This document shows, piece by piece, positions 22,897 through 34,389 of a stretch of 64,000 nucleotides of DNA. Position numbers and translations under genes: made by a program. Origin of the DNA: Aurifilum marmelostoma. Its lineage: Eukaryota; Ascomycota; Sordariomycetes; Diaporthales; Cryphonectriaceae. The stretch's first letter is position 1; each line of letters starts with the position of its first letter. The stretch lies in the NCBI GenBank assembly GCA_027559495.1, contig JAMXSV010000023.1, positions 62,001-126,000 on the forward strand. Reading direction: 5' to 3'. Below the pieces are notes generated by a model that worked only from the letters and a program-made list of their open reading frames with translations, had not been told where the DNA came from and made no database searches.

Positions 22897-24637
22897 TCAG
22901 CCCGTCATGTTCGCGTCCTCTCGTGGTGTCTGCGTGGAATCCTGATCGCAGGCTGCGGATTCGTCCCTGCATCTCTGGCACATGCACCAGCCTCCAAGGC
23001 TCCCCCTGTGCCCACTCTCGCCTCTGCTGGACGGGCAGACTGATGTCGCAGTAGTGATTGAGAATCTCTTCTCCGGCCTTGATGCCGCCCGGCTCGTCAC
23101 TGTTCGCCTTCTTCTCCCTGGCCCAGAGCTGCATCCGCCCGCCCCATTCCCAGGTCACGTTTGGACTGCAGTCGTGGTTTGCCAGGCACCAGAAAGGATG
23201 TACGGCGGCCACGTCAGGTCGGCCGTCTCGCGTGCTCTTCCTGGCGGATGCCGTGCCCCTGAACTTTGCGTAGCAGGTATTGAGGACCCACAGGTCGTGA
23301 CGGTCGAGGGTCTGGTAGATATCAATGTCCATCTTCTCGAGGATGTGCAGGGGCTGCTCGATGTTGTATTTGAACGAGAACGGGAGGGTCCAGTCCGGCG
23401 GCGGTCCGGCCTTGGGCGAGAGGTCGATGGCATTGGTGCGCGTCGAGAGGAAGTCGCCCCAGATGTACTTGATATTCTTGACGTCCAGAGGGTGTATCTC
23501 CTGGTGTGCGGACATGGCGAGCAGGCGGGCGAGGAGCAGCAGGTATAACGATGCGTCTGCTTCTCTGGCCTCCGGGTCCTTGGCTATCGCGTCCACGTCC
23601 TTGTCGCACACGGCCGGGTGATAGAGCTCCTGGGCCTTGTCGTGACAGAACTCATCGCAAAAGACCGTATCGTAGCATTCTTCACACTGCACGGGACCGC
23701 CCTCGGCGCTCAGGGGCGGCAGCTCCGAGCCGCAGGCGTCACAGGTCGACTCCTTGTGCCTGTTGTTGGCCGTCAGGAGGGAGTACTCGCTCAGGACGGT
23801 CTCGCCCGGGGCGATGTCCTCCTTGGCGAACAGCCCGAGCTGGCTGCAGGTGGGTATGATGGCATAGTCATCTGTGTTGCTCGCGCCGTCGAGGAGCACT
23901 GGCAGCTCGGACACGCGGACGGCGCACTTGGGGGCCATGGTGGCCAGCTCCCCGTTGAGGAAGGCCAGCGACTCGTCCGAGAAGCGGTTCGGCTCGTACA
24001 CGTTCCAGGGGTAGACCTCACGGCGCACAACCCCCCACTCGGGCAGGCGGTCCACATCGACGTCGCCGGTGGTCTGGAGCCTGCGGCGGCCCATGGTCAG
24101 GATGTGCTCCCTGGTGTTGAGGAGCTCGTGGTTGGTCGGGAAGGCGGAGAGGCCGCGCTGGCAGTAGGTGTAGGCGCTCTTGAGGCAGCCACAGAGCAGC
24201 AGGCTGATGGAGATGATCTGATAGCAGCGGACGGACGCTATGGCGGCGAGCTCCTGGTGGGAGCTGGGGCCGCGCGGGCCGTGGCCGTTAACCATGTCGG
24301 ACGAGCCCCTGCTGAGGGCGCCATAGCGGAGGACCTCTGGGAGGCCAGCGGGTGATGACGAGTAGGGGCTGAGGGCCTCGATGGCCTGTTCATGGTACTC
24401 AAAGCCGTCATTGCGGATCTCGTCGGTCAGGAGCAGGGCGCGGTAGGCATCGCCAGCGGCGAGGTCAGGGTAGCCAAGGTTGGAGTAGACGACGGCGCGC
24501 TGCAGATAGAGGATCAGGTCGTAGGGGGAGTCTGCCAGGGCGTCGGTGATCTGCTCACGGCGCTCGAGGAGGCCCAGCTCGTTGGCGTCGGCACCATCAC
24601 TGGTGGTATATGAGTTTGTATTATCGTCAGAGTCCAT
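22897..24637 (-). CDS. TPR plus SET/MYND-like domain protein (SMYD/SET5-like), one frameshift
   Basis: Putative protein lysine methyltransferase of the SMYD-like class, about 580 residues in a single exon. The N-terminal part has TPR-like helices (about 30-75 and 140-180). A SET domain begins near TCSQLGLFAKEDIAPGETVL. It is interrupted by a zinc-binding insert with several CxxC pairs (CDACG, CEECYDTVFCDEFC). It then shows the SET motif CLANHDCSPNV and the GEEILNHYCD segment. A post-SET cysteine cluster GWCMCQRCRDE is found only after removing one base from the G5 run at 23002-23006 (coding strand CAGGGGGAG), and ends at the stop at 22897. Without that correction the frame runs on into low-complexity GT repeats. 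The substrate is unknown. Confidence 0.85.
23002..23006 (-). other. +1 frameshift before the post-SET cysteines (G5 run)
   Basis: After RREWAQ the given sequence continues out of frame. Reading the run as four G restores GSLGGWCMCQRC, the Cys-rich tail expected after a SET domain. No intron signals fit. Confidence 0.8.
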
Positions 24638-27600
24638 GGCGGGCGGTTGGCGGGGACTGTCCAGATGCGGCCTGGGGAGCTCTCATCGCGCGCCGGTCTC
24701 TCTCTCTTTTTTTCCCCCGCCTCTCTGATCTCGATGAGTTTCGAACGGTCTAGATGCAGGGGTGGGAACGCGGTCCTCCTTTCTGACCACCGAGCTCTCT
24801 TGCCTGTCCTGTTGTGCCCGTAGCCTGCTATTGCCGGAGGTGAAGGAGGGTCAGCTCCAGATTTGACGTTTTGGTAGGGTTGAGGGACGGCGGGACATGC
24901 CTGACGTATGGCCCGCCCTCTTAAGGGGATACCAATAAGAAGATTGAGGAGAAAGAAGAAGAAGAAGAAAAAGAGAGGAAAAGAAGGAAGAGTAGAGGGA
25001 AAAGAACAGGAAAAAAAAAAAAAAATAGAGGGGATAGAGGGGAGAAAAAAAACAGGAGCTCGAGATAGGGCGGGCGGGCTAGGGCCAAATGCTGGCGTCG
25101 AGGGGTATGGAACCTCTTCGTCTCCCTATTCGAAAAGAAAAAAAAAAAAGATGGCAAATCAAAAAGTTTAAAAGACAGGAAGAACCAAGTGGGGCGATGG
25201 TGAGGATCAAGAGACAGAACTCTGGATCAGGATGGACAATCTGCGAAGCCTAGGCTGGGCCTGCGTGGTGTGTGTCTGTAGGCGTGTGTATATGTACAGC
25301 CTTGGGATGTCGTACATAGTAGAGGTACAGTGTGTTGTGTGTGCGTGCGTGCGTGCGGTCTTGAGTCGTTGGCTGTGACGGGCTCCGCTAGGGGGGACGG
25401 GTGCCTGGGTTACGTTGCTGGTGGGCGTGGTCCCTGGAGCACCCCTGCCCAGGTAACCTGCGGGTACGACACGGAGAATGATGCGCGGGACTTGGACCCG
25501 ATAGTGACGACAGACCCTGGCTGGAGACTCTGACTGGTGAGGGTATGAAATTGCTGATGCAGATGACGGTGGTCGGTTTTGTCGGTGTTGCGAGATACTC
25601 GAGGGGTCCCGAGGGGAGAAGGGCCGTCTGGTTGGTTGAGGAGGCATCCCCTGCCTAGTGTTTAGTGTGTGCTGCTGCTGCGGCTGCTACTACTACTGCT
25701 ACTACTACTACTACTACTACTGTACTTGGTACTACTGTGTAGTACAGGACAGGCCCCCTCTCGGTATGCACAATACAGTCCAGGCCTGAACCTACAGGGC
25801 CATGAATGTACAACTCGCTGGACCCTCCTCCTCCCAGGGTGACCAACGGCTTTGTACCTTGGCCACTGGGGTCAGGTACCCGTCCTCCCCAGGGCTCCTG
25901 ATGTTCGTGAGAGGTCAGCTGTTTTGTCTTGATAATTTATTTGTTGATTTGCCTCTCAACCGAATGGATACCTGTCTGATCCGCCTCCTCCCAGCACGGA
26001 GCGTCGGCAGCACTGTGTCCATGGCAGCAGCCCTTACCCATAATAACAAGACCAGGGTTTGAGAGGACGAGGGGGGAAAGGGAAACTGCGAGAAGAAGAA
26101 AAAATCGTCACACCCTTTCCATCGTGTTCCGATAGATTGGGTCGGCCTGTCAACCTGTCAAGAAATGCCAACAACAGCCTTGAAATCTGAACCTCCTCTC
26201 AAGGTCTTGGGCTGGAAACGGTCTAGTCTTACTCCAGGGCCTACGCAAGGTCAAGGTACGGGTCATATTGCGTCCGAGGCATGGGCCTTGGTTGTTTCCC
26301 CCCCAAAACATGGGGGTAAGCCACGAAAGATAAAAAGAAAATGGCGTTTTTATTTTTCTCGCTTTCGCAAAGACACCTGAATTTGCATTTTTCTCACTTT
26401 TTCCGGTTTCGCTGGATCGGGGAGGGATCTACTACTGTCAAAACCTTAACCCGGGATCGTGGCCACATCGCTAGCCCTGCGTCCAGACCAGTCTGGCGCA
26501 GAAAAGAAATCTTTTTTTTCCAAGGCACAGGAGAGGTGCCCTGTTCCCCGTCCCCCCCCCCCGTCGGGTCCCGCCGGACGAGATAGAGAGACAAGACAGA
26601 CGCACACATACAAGCCAAACATTCTTGACCAAAGATTTGTCTACATTATGATAACAAGAAGAGAACTACATTGGATGGTCTGGTAGGACGGCACTGACGG
26701 TACATGAGTTGGGATTGTAGATCAAAAAGAGGGGCATTCAGGGAAGATCCCAAGACCAGAGAGGCGAAAAAGAAAAGACGAAAGAAAAAAGTCAAAGACC
26801 CAAAAATAAGGTACAAGCGAGGTCGACTCCCGCAACCAGACCCCTAAGTATCCCTCCCGGAGCTTCTGCACCGGGCGGTCATAGGAATCAAAGCCAAGGG
26901 GGGGGGGCCTGAGCCCCACCTGTCGTGAGATCACCTTCTAGTGCTACCAAGCACCGTAGCCACTAATGGGCGCCTGCACTGCACTTCCCGGTTCCTGAGC
27001 TGTGGTTGGGACCCTTGATTACTACAGTGCTCGAATTGGACCCTGAAAATTTACCACTTCTCTCCCTCCCTCCCTCCCTTCCCCCCATCCATCCCACCCC
27101 CACTCGCCCCCCAAAAAAATCGAGGGACATCTGACTTCAGGGTCCAGGGTCCAACTGGCCGCCCCAAGGGTCCAAGGAGGGGTAGATGTTCTTTTTCTTG
27201 TCCCTGAGGAACCACCTAATCGACTTGTATCCTGCCTTGCAGAGTATGTGTGGCGACTTTTTACCCTGTTGTGCTGGTTGGCGGCCTCACATTTTATGCG
27301 GAGACCAAATTCTTTTTTTTCTTTCTGGATTGCATGACTACTACTCTCCGTCCGAGATTCTCGTCGTGAGTCTCTAGCAGGAACAAAGGTGTTTCTGTTC
27401 TTGGGTGCGGAGATGCCGCCATCCCCCGCCTCACCAGGGGGGTCAAAACTACTGCATGTTCCTCTCAAATACTTTGCTTGTTGTCTGGGCGTGTCTGTTT
27501 CACGGTGCCCTTAGTTGATAGCGGGATGGGAATTTGCCTGCAGAGTGACAAAGGAACATGACAGCAAAATGACGCGCAAGACAGAATGGCGGATCATCGT

Positions 27601-28739
27601 ATGAGAGATGGGCACGGGAACACAACGCATTGCATCACCTGGCCGCCTGATCCTTTCCCATTCTAGAAGGGGGGGGGGGGGGACGGGGTTCGAGGTTGTT
27701 GACACGAAGAGAGAGAGAGAGATCATCACCACATTTCTACTTGTATGCGCTACAATGACACGTACAAAGAACCTGACGGTCCATGGGGAATCTTCAAAAT
27801 CTGATGGGTGCTTGGGGACCCCCCCGGGGGGCGGGGTCGGTGGTGGTGGAGGTGTGCTGACTCACCTCAAAAGAAGGAGACCACCCCGTCTCCCGAGACA
27901 TGCATACACTTCCTCTCACAGACACCTCTCTCTCCCTCCCTGGCAGCCAGCCAACCCGCCCAACTGTTGAGCCGCGGGTGCTTTTCAGAATCTGACTTGA
28001 TTGCCTTGTCGGATGTCGGCACTGTAGTATGCAGGCTTTCAGATAGAAGAGGAACAAGGCGATTGTGATGCAGCCGGCTTTGCAGATTAGTCCCCATCTA
28101 CCTAAAACATATATATGCACCTCGCCGGGGATGATCCGGCGATGCAACGCTGGAGTGCGGTGGTGGTGGTGGTGGTGACGACTCCATTTAGGCTAGAAGG
28201 ATGCGGTCGGAGAGAGACCGCGACGTTAACGTGTGCATATTTACAATGGACACACCATGTGGGCAAAAGAAATTCTTTCTTCTGTCAGTAGGAAAGGGAA
28301 TGTCCCTCTTGGTGATTATCTACGTTCGCGCCAGGGATGAAGCAAAAAAAGAGCCTTCTAACACTATATAGTGGTAATAATCTATTGCACCATGTGTCAC
28401 ATCTCTGAGAAGGGGGATAAAAGACCAAAGCCTGTCGCATATGCACAGTATTTTTGCGTCCCTTGCTCGGGGTCCGACACGGCTGAACCATCACCCCGTC
28501 CCCGTATGCAACTGTCTCTTACTGTGTACCAGTCCTGGGCCCCCCCATCTCCCATTTCCCCCAACTTGTCTGACGGCCCAATCATCTATTCGTCTTGCCT
28601 TTGTATGACACAAATTGCAGGATTTGCCGGTGAACCAAAGTGTGTGTGGGTGTGTTTGCGTATGTGTGTGGGCCGATCAACATGCATGCACGCATGCATA
28701 CATACACTCAGCCCCTTTTCTGCCACCCGACCCCCTCTT
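24638..28739. other. 4.1 kb intergenic region, low-complexity rich
   Basis: No gene is supported between the SET-domain start and the phosphatase stop. It contains A/G-rich tracts (24940-25160), a (CTA)n repeat near 25686-25721, C and G runs near 26550 and 27668, a CCCT/TCCC run near 27060-27085, and a GGT run near 28158-28176. Small frames lack domains. It probably contains long promoter and untranslated sequence. Confidence 0.5.
25686..25721. repeat. (CTA)n microsatellite
   Basis: About a dozen CTA/TAC units in the intergenic region upstream of the SET-domain gene. Confidence 0.75.
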
Positions 28740-29854
28740 TTACTGCTGCTGACCAGCCGCTGCCAGCAGGTCTGATAGCCCATCCACGTAGTACGCCGGA
28801 CGGGCCACGGACCCCTCAGCCTCCCAGTCGGCCTTCTTGTTCACACCTGTCAGGACGGCCAGGGTACCGCCCAGCCTGCCCTCGATGCCAAACAGGATAT
28901 CCGTGTCCAGCCGGTCCCCGATCATGCACGTCCTGGCGCGGTCCAGGTGAAACTTACCCTCGACGGCGTCCATCATGGCCTGGCTGGGCTTACCCAGGGC
29001 CAGCGGCTTCCTGCCTGCCATGTTGGTCAGGGGGGCGAGGACGGAGCCGGCGCCGGGGAAGAAGGCGTGGTTCATGGGCAGGGTGGCGTCGGTGTTGGTG
29101 GCGAGGAATGTCGCCCCGCCGCGAGATAGGTACTGCTGGGCGGTGGCCAGCTTAAGATAGTTGACGTGGAAGTCGAGACCCGCCAGGACGACGCCGACGT
29201 CTGGGTCCAGCAGCGAGCCGTCGGCCAGGCCGGCAAAGTCGGCGTCTGTGATGTCCCGCCGGAAGGCCGGGTCGGTGCCACCCAGGAAGGAGACACCCTC
29301 GGACCGCAGCTCGGCCTCGATGCCCGCCTCGCCCAGCACGAAAACCTTGTTCCGCGGAGCCGGCAGCTGCAGGATGCGGCTGATGTAGATGGCCGCCGAG
29401 TAGGAAGACCCGAAGACATCCTCCTCGCTGCAGGTGATGCCCTTGGCCGCGAACTTTTTGGTGTACTCTGCGCGCGACTTGGTCGAGTTGTTGGTGACGA
29501 ACACGGTGCGCTTGCCTCTAGACCGCAGCAGATCTATCGTCTCGGCGATGTTGGGGAACAGGTGGTCGCCCGACCAGAGGACGCCTGGAGTACTTGTGTT
29601 AGGGAAGGGAATGTGGATGGATGACCTCTCTTTGTCTTTCCCATGCTCTCTCTTCTCGTGTGGGCCAGCTGGCACGTACCATCACAGTCTATCAGGAATG
29701 TCTAGTTTAGTTCCATGTCAGTACAGGGCAGGTGAGCCTCGACGCCTGGTGTGGTGGCTCATGGTCGAAAATGACGCACATCGAACTTGTCGAGGAACTC
29801 ATTGATGGCAGCGGCATCGCCGGTGAGATATCGTGGTTCCTGGGTGGATGCCAT
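28740..29854 (-). CDS. PHO13: HAD phosphatase, p-nitrophenylphosphatase / phosphoglycolate phosphatase family
   Basis: Cytosolic metabolite-repair phosphatase of the PHO13/PGP family. Exons 29854-29780, 29701-29680 and 29584-28740 give 313 residues, the usual family length. The 22-nt middle exon encodes most of HAD motif I; the joined reading is FLIDCDGVLWSGD with the nucleophilic Asp. Motif II is FVTNNSTKSR, the motif III Lys lies in ALGKPSQ, and motif IV is MIGDRLDTDI. All four catalytic motifs are intact. Introns 29702-29779 and 29585-29679 are GT-AG. It belongs to a housekeeping stretch and is divergent from the 6-phosphogluconolactonase gene. The exact substrate (2-phosphoglycolate, phosphorylated side products) cannot be told from sequence. 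Confidence 0.93.
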
Positions 29855-30333
29855 TATCTGTGGAGGATGATGAATTTGCGGCAAGGATGAAGAAGGGTGA
29901 CAAGTGCAATATGAGAATGGACAACTATCTGGCTGTCTTTTATTTGCAGTAATGTGCAAAAAAAACGTTGGCATGTGTGAATGAGTCGAAGTTGGTGTTC
30001 CAAAATCACTAGCGAGTATCGGAGGCGGAGGTGTCGAAAGCGGTCGTCAACCTCGGCCTACATCCGGAACAAACAGCAGGTGAAGAAGACCACACCGTAC
30101 GAGTTGACGCTGGAGGATAAGTTTTCTGGCATGTTTGTCATTTCCAACTGTTCAACTCGCTGCAGTATGCATAGATAATATCACAGAATAAAAGGAGGAA
30201 TGTAAACAGACAGCCTTGTAGAGTCTCCGTCGCCCAAGCAAAAATCTCCCCTAACCCTGCCGCAGACGTTGTGTCACAAAGTACGCAACGAGCAAAAGCG
30301 ATGACGGCGCTGCGACGGCCGGCGGACCGAACC

Positions 30334-30355
30334 TTCTCTCTCTCTCTCTCTCTCT
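30334..30355. repeat. (TC)n microsatellite
   Basis: Simple CT repeat followed by a T run, between divergent genes. Confidence 0.75.
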
Positions 30356-30757
30356 TTTTTTTTTAATCTATTTTATTATTATTATTTCTTCCCGCCATCC
30401 TACTTTCCTAGCTCGGTAATGAACGACGTATGGACAGGCAGTGCGGGCAGCATGCTCATTTGAATCTGAGGTCGTTCGGCATCGTGCAACGACTCTATGC
30501 TTATGCCACAGGAGTTTTGTCTGGTAGCAGTATTGAGTTACTTCGCACTACTGCGGCACACCTTGTACATGCTACCATAATAGCACGGTGTGGTAAGGTC
30601 GGTCTTAAATCTGAGACCAAGATGATGTGCACAATGACGACACTGTTTCTCCACTTCCGGGGATGGGGGCCCCTGTTTGACGATGCTAAACTTTTTGAAG
30701 CCCAACGAGTTTGGACGGACAGTTTTTGTCGGTCGTGATCTCGGGAGTTCTATTACT

Positions 30758-30809
30758 ATTATTATTATTATTATTATTGTCATATTATAACAGTATATAT
30801 ATATATATA
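30758..30809. repeat. (ATT)n and (TA)n microsatellites
   Basis: An ATT repeat at 30758-30778 and a TA repeat at 30794-30809, separated by a short spacer. Confidence 0.75.
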
Positions 30810-32392
30810 AATATGTATGTATGCATGTATGTATAAAGTATGGTCTATTGATAATAGCAACGAAATCACATCAACGGCTGATGGTCAGCGCAGAATCACA
30901 GTACACGAACATCAGGTCATTTATCAAGAGCACGAGCTGGCGTCAGAGGGGGTCATTCGCCACATGAGGCGGTGAGTCTTACCACCCGCAGCATGTACTG
31001 CAATAGTAGTGCATGTGCGTAGGAAAGGAGGGGCATGGCTAGGTCGTAGTCGCTTATTTGTTTCAAACTTTAGTCTCGTTGGTGTGCGTTGCTTTGCATG
31101 TGAAAAAAGATAAAGGAAAAAAAGGCATCTTTAGACGTACCGTCCCCTGTCATCCCTTCGTCCCTTGCTGGAAACAAAGTCAACGACTGCCGGCAATCCG
31201 CCCTTGATTTCTCGGAGAGACAGACAGACCATATACCAAGTACTGCAGTTAGTCACTGTGGTGAGTAACGCTCCTTCCTGCCCATGTGCTGCCCGCAGAA
31301 CCCCTCATCTCGATTTCAGTAAAAGAGGCAAGGCCGACCGGTATACTTGCGCCAGGCTACGTACTGGGCAGGCGGCCACCCACTCACTGCCTGTCCACCT
31401 TTTATCGTCTCGACTACGAAGGCTAGAAGCCCGTCCGCGGGAAGAGAATTGACTCGTCACCTTTTCTCTTCCACAAGGAGCACGCCTCAATGTTAATACT
31501 ATAGTACGCGTGCCAGACCGTCGTTTCTTGTTGTCCTTGAGATCCTCAAAGGCCGCTCTTCTTTTTCAATTTACCGTCATTATCCTTGACCATCGATGAC
31601 GACCTGTGGTGCCGTGGCAAAAAGACTTCAGGCCGGAAGAGAAAGAGCAAAAGTATTATCTCTGACGGCGGACCCAACACACCGTCCAACCCCTCTGCCA
31701 TAGCAGATCATCCTTGTAGCTGCAGCCTACCAGGGCCTTATCGATAGCGTCCAGATACCAAGTACCAGGGAACTTACGGCCCAACCCCCACTATCGCAGC
31801 GACATCCCAGGTACCCATAGCACCACAGAGCTTCCCTCCCCCCTCCAAGAAGAGAACCTACCAGAGCCCTGCCCCTCCAATCGACGACACACATTCAGGC
31901 TTCTCCCCCCCCGATCTTCGATACGCATACCCGCATACACCCACCAACCAACCCCCCTCGCCTTTTTTCTTTTTTTAATTTACTGTTTCTTCCTATCCCC
32001 CCCCCCCTTCCATCTCTCCATCTCTCAACCTGATATTTGACCATTGTTTTCTTATTTCTTCTCCCCTTCCGCAGGACCCGTCAGACAGCTCGACCAAAAC
32101 AAACAAACCTCTCATATTGGCGCCTGGCTGAAATTGTCACACTCTCTAGCTTGAAGGGGAGGTTTTGTGTGGACGTTGTGATATACGCCCAACACCATTT
32201 GCCGCAGTCAAATCGCGCAACAGGAACAAGAGTCCCCGAGGAGGAGAGGAAGAGGCCGAGCTAGCTCCAGGCGACATCGACCCACACACGACAGAGAAGG
32301 ATAGGGAAAAAGGACCTCGTTCAACCCGACTCGAGCCCCCCCTTCAACCACGGCTCCCCTTGACGACGAGCTCGACAGGGACAACACCAAAG

Positions 32393-33217
32393 ATGGCATC
32401 CACCCCCCGCCAGAGCCTGGCCACACACGGCCAGGCCAGCCTCTTCCCCTTCCCAGACACCACCGCCCTGGCACCCGCCTTGCGCGCCTACGTGATCCAC
32501 TGCCAAAATGCCGGCATACAGCGCCACGGCTCCTTCAAGGTGGCCGTCTCGGGCGGCTCGCTGCCCAAGACCCTCGCCGCCGCCCTCCTTGCTCCCGCCA
32601 CATCTGCCGCTGACGCCGTCAAGTGGGACAAGTGGGAGATCTTTTTCGCCGACGAGCGCGTCGTGCCTCTCGACCATGAGGACTCCAACTACGCCCTCCT
32701 CAAGGCCGAGCTCCTCGACAAGATCCCCGCTGACGGCCCCCGCCCCACCGTGTATCCCATCAACGCCGACAAGCTGAACGAGGAGACTCTCGAGGTTGCC
32801 GACGACTACGAGCAGGTTCTGGTCGGCTCCTTTGCTTCCCGCGACTCTGTCCGCCTGCCTATATTTGACCTGCTCTTGCTCGGCTGCGGCCCCGACGGCC
32901 ACACCTGCTCCCTCTTCCCCGGCCACGAGCTCCTGCGCGAGACCAGCGCCTGGGTCGCCCCCATCGACGACAGCCCCAAGCCCCCGCCACGCCGCATCAC
33001 CCTGACCCTGCCCGTCGTCTCCCACGCCGTCCGTATCGCCTTCGTCGCCACCGGCGCCGGCAAGAAGGACATCATGAAGCAGATCTTCGAGGACGGTGCC
33101 GCCTCTGGTCTCCCCTGCGCCCTCGTCAACGAGCAGACAGGCGACCGCTGCAGCTGGTTCGTCGACGAGCCTGCCGTCCAGGGCGTTGGCTATCCCAAGC
33201 GCGGCTTCAACCTGTAG
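32393..33217 (+). CDS. 6-phosphogluconolactonase
   Basis: Second enzyme of the oxidative pentose phosphate pathway; it hydrolyses 6-phosphogluconolactone to 6-phosphogluconate in the cytosol. It is an uninterrupted 274-residue frame of family-typical length. Conserved segments are VAVSGGSLPKTL (phosphate-binding loop), WEIFFADERVVPLDHEDSNY and the signature LLLLGCGPDGHTCSLFPGH. The Met at 32393 (MASTPRQ) is chosen because upstream in-frame sequence is low-complexity leader. Codon use is strongly C-ending, as expected for good expression. It matches the SOL/6PGL family of fungi. Confidence 0.96.
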   Translation: MASTPRQSLATHGQASLFPFPDTTALAPALRAYVIHCQNAGIQRHGSFKVAVSGGSLPKTLAAALLAPATSAADAVKWDKWEIFFADERVVPLDHEDSNYALLKAELLDKIPADGPRPTVYPINADKLNEETLEVADDYEQVLVGSFASRDSVRLPIFDLLLLGCGPDGHTCSLFPGHELLRETSAWVAPIDDSPKPPPRRITLTLPVVSHAVRIAFVATGAGKKDIMKQIFEDGAASGLPCALVNEQTGDRCSWFVDEPAVQGVGYPKRGFNL

Positions 33218-34389
33218 GCCAGGGGCAGGCCCGCCTGGGATGCCGCCTTCGCCTTTGGCGGTCGCGATAAGGATAAGGTTCCTCACCCGGCCAGAGCGAG
33301 GTTTCGAAGCCTGAGCCTGGGAGGAGGTGGTGGCGGCTATGGTATCTGAATGGGGAGGAAAATCTAGTGGTTCTCGTTAAACTTCGGCCTTCAGGAAACT
33401 TGAGCTAAAATTCTCCTTTGAAGAAGGATTGTTTTCCCATCTTCTTTTTTTTTCTTCTTTTCTTTTGAATGGGGCACATCGCTCCACATCCGCTACCGGG
33501 TAGACCGCCAAAGAGCAATGGAAAGGGAGGAGGCGAGAGAATAAAGACAAAAAGGAAAAAGGGGAAGAAAAAAAAAAAGGAAAGAAAGGTGTCTCATAGA
33601 AAAGAAGAAGCGAACTTGGCCAAGTCGAAAAAAGGCAATGCATGCTCCGGTCCATCATGGAGAAAGAAAGATCAAAGCACCTCTCCTCCTGAATCTAGAT
33701 ACAGCCAGCCTATGATTCATTTCCTGGAAATTATTCTTGTCCTTTCTTCATTCTCCCCCGCTTCTCTTTTCCTGATCTCTGCGCCTCATTCGCGACCGTC
33801 TTCTTGGTTTCGGTTCCGGGTTTTTACCCCCCCCCCCCTTCTTCTTTTTTGGTACGATGTTCAGATATCCATCATTCACGCCCATTCCGACGAGATGAGA
33901 CTTTCCCCAGAGAACAGAAGAGAGGGTTGGTGGCTCATTAATGCAGATTTCCCAGCGATGGGAAGGAGGTACAATCTTGAAAAAGGATAGGAAGCAGGAA
34001 GAAGAAGAAGAAGAAGAAGAAGAACAAGGTTCTTTCTTGTACATATATCGAACGGAGCAGTCGCGCCGGAATCGAGCAAGAATAAAAAACCCATCTACGA
34101 AGCCCTCGATCCTTTCTTATGTGGTGTGGTGAAGGGTGAATGATCGTTCCAAGCGCACTTGAGAAGTCATCAAATAAGCCCGCCCTGACATGACGTGAGA
34201 AAACAAAGTTCGCTTCAGTTTCAGATTTTTTGGAGGTTTCAATCTAGTACAAGTGTGGCTGGTCGTCGCCTGCCTATTTATGGATATTGATCTCTCCTCG
34301 TTGGCCCATTACTGCTGCTGCTGCTGCTGCCACCATCCCACAGGCCTTCGATTCAAATTTCAAAAGATGACATATCATCTTCCCTTTGC
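33218..34389. other. Convergent 3' region of 6PGL and CWC22
   Basis: About 1.2 kb of 3' flanking DNA with A/G-rich tracts and a (GAA)n repeat at 33998-34024. No gene is seen. Confidence 0.5.
33998..34024. repeat. (GAA)n microsatellite
   Basis: About nine GAA units in the 3' flank of CWC22. Confidence 0.75.

Larger units (their letters stand above)
29855..32392. other. 2.5 kb divergent upstream region (phosphatase / 6PGL)
   Basis: No gene is supported. It contains (TC)n at 30334-30355, (ATT)n at 30758-30778, (TA)n at 30794-30809, and pyrimidine-rich DNA from about 31840 to 32060 typical of a fungal promoter/leader of a well-expressed gene. Confidence 0.5.

Noticed and set aside
22535..23001. 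C-terminal extension of the SET protein with GT-repeat-encoded residues
   Set aside because: It appears only because of the frameshift at 23002-23006; the true tail is the cysteine-rich post-SET segment ending at 22897.
32321..33286. Minus-strand 321-codon frame
   Set aside because: Antisense to 6-phosphogluconolactonase, which has clear motifs.
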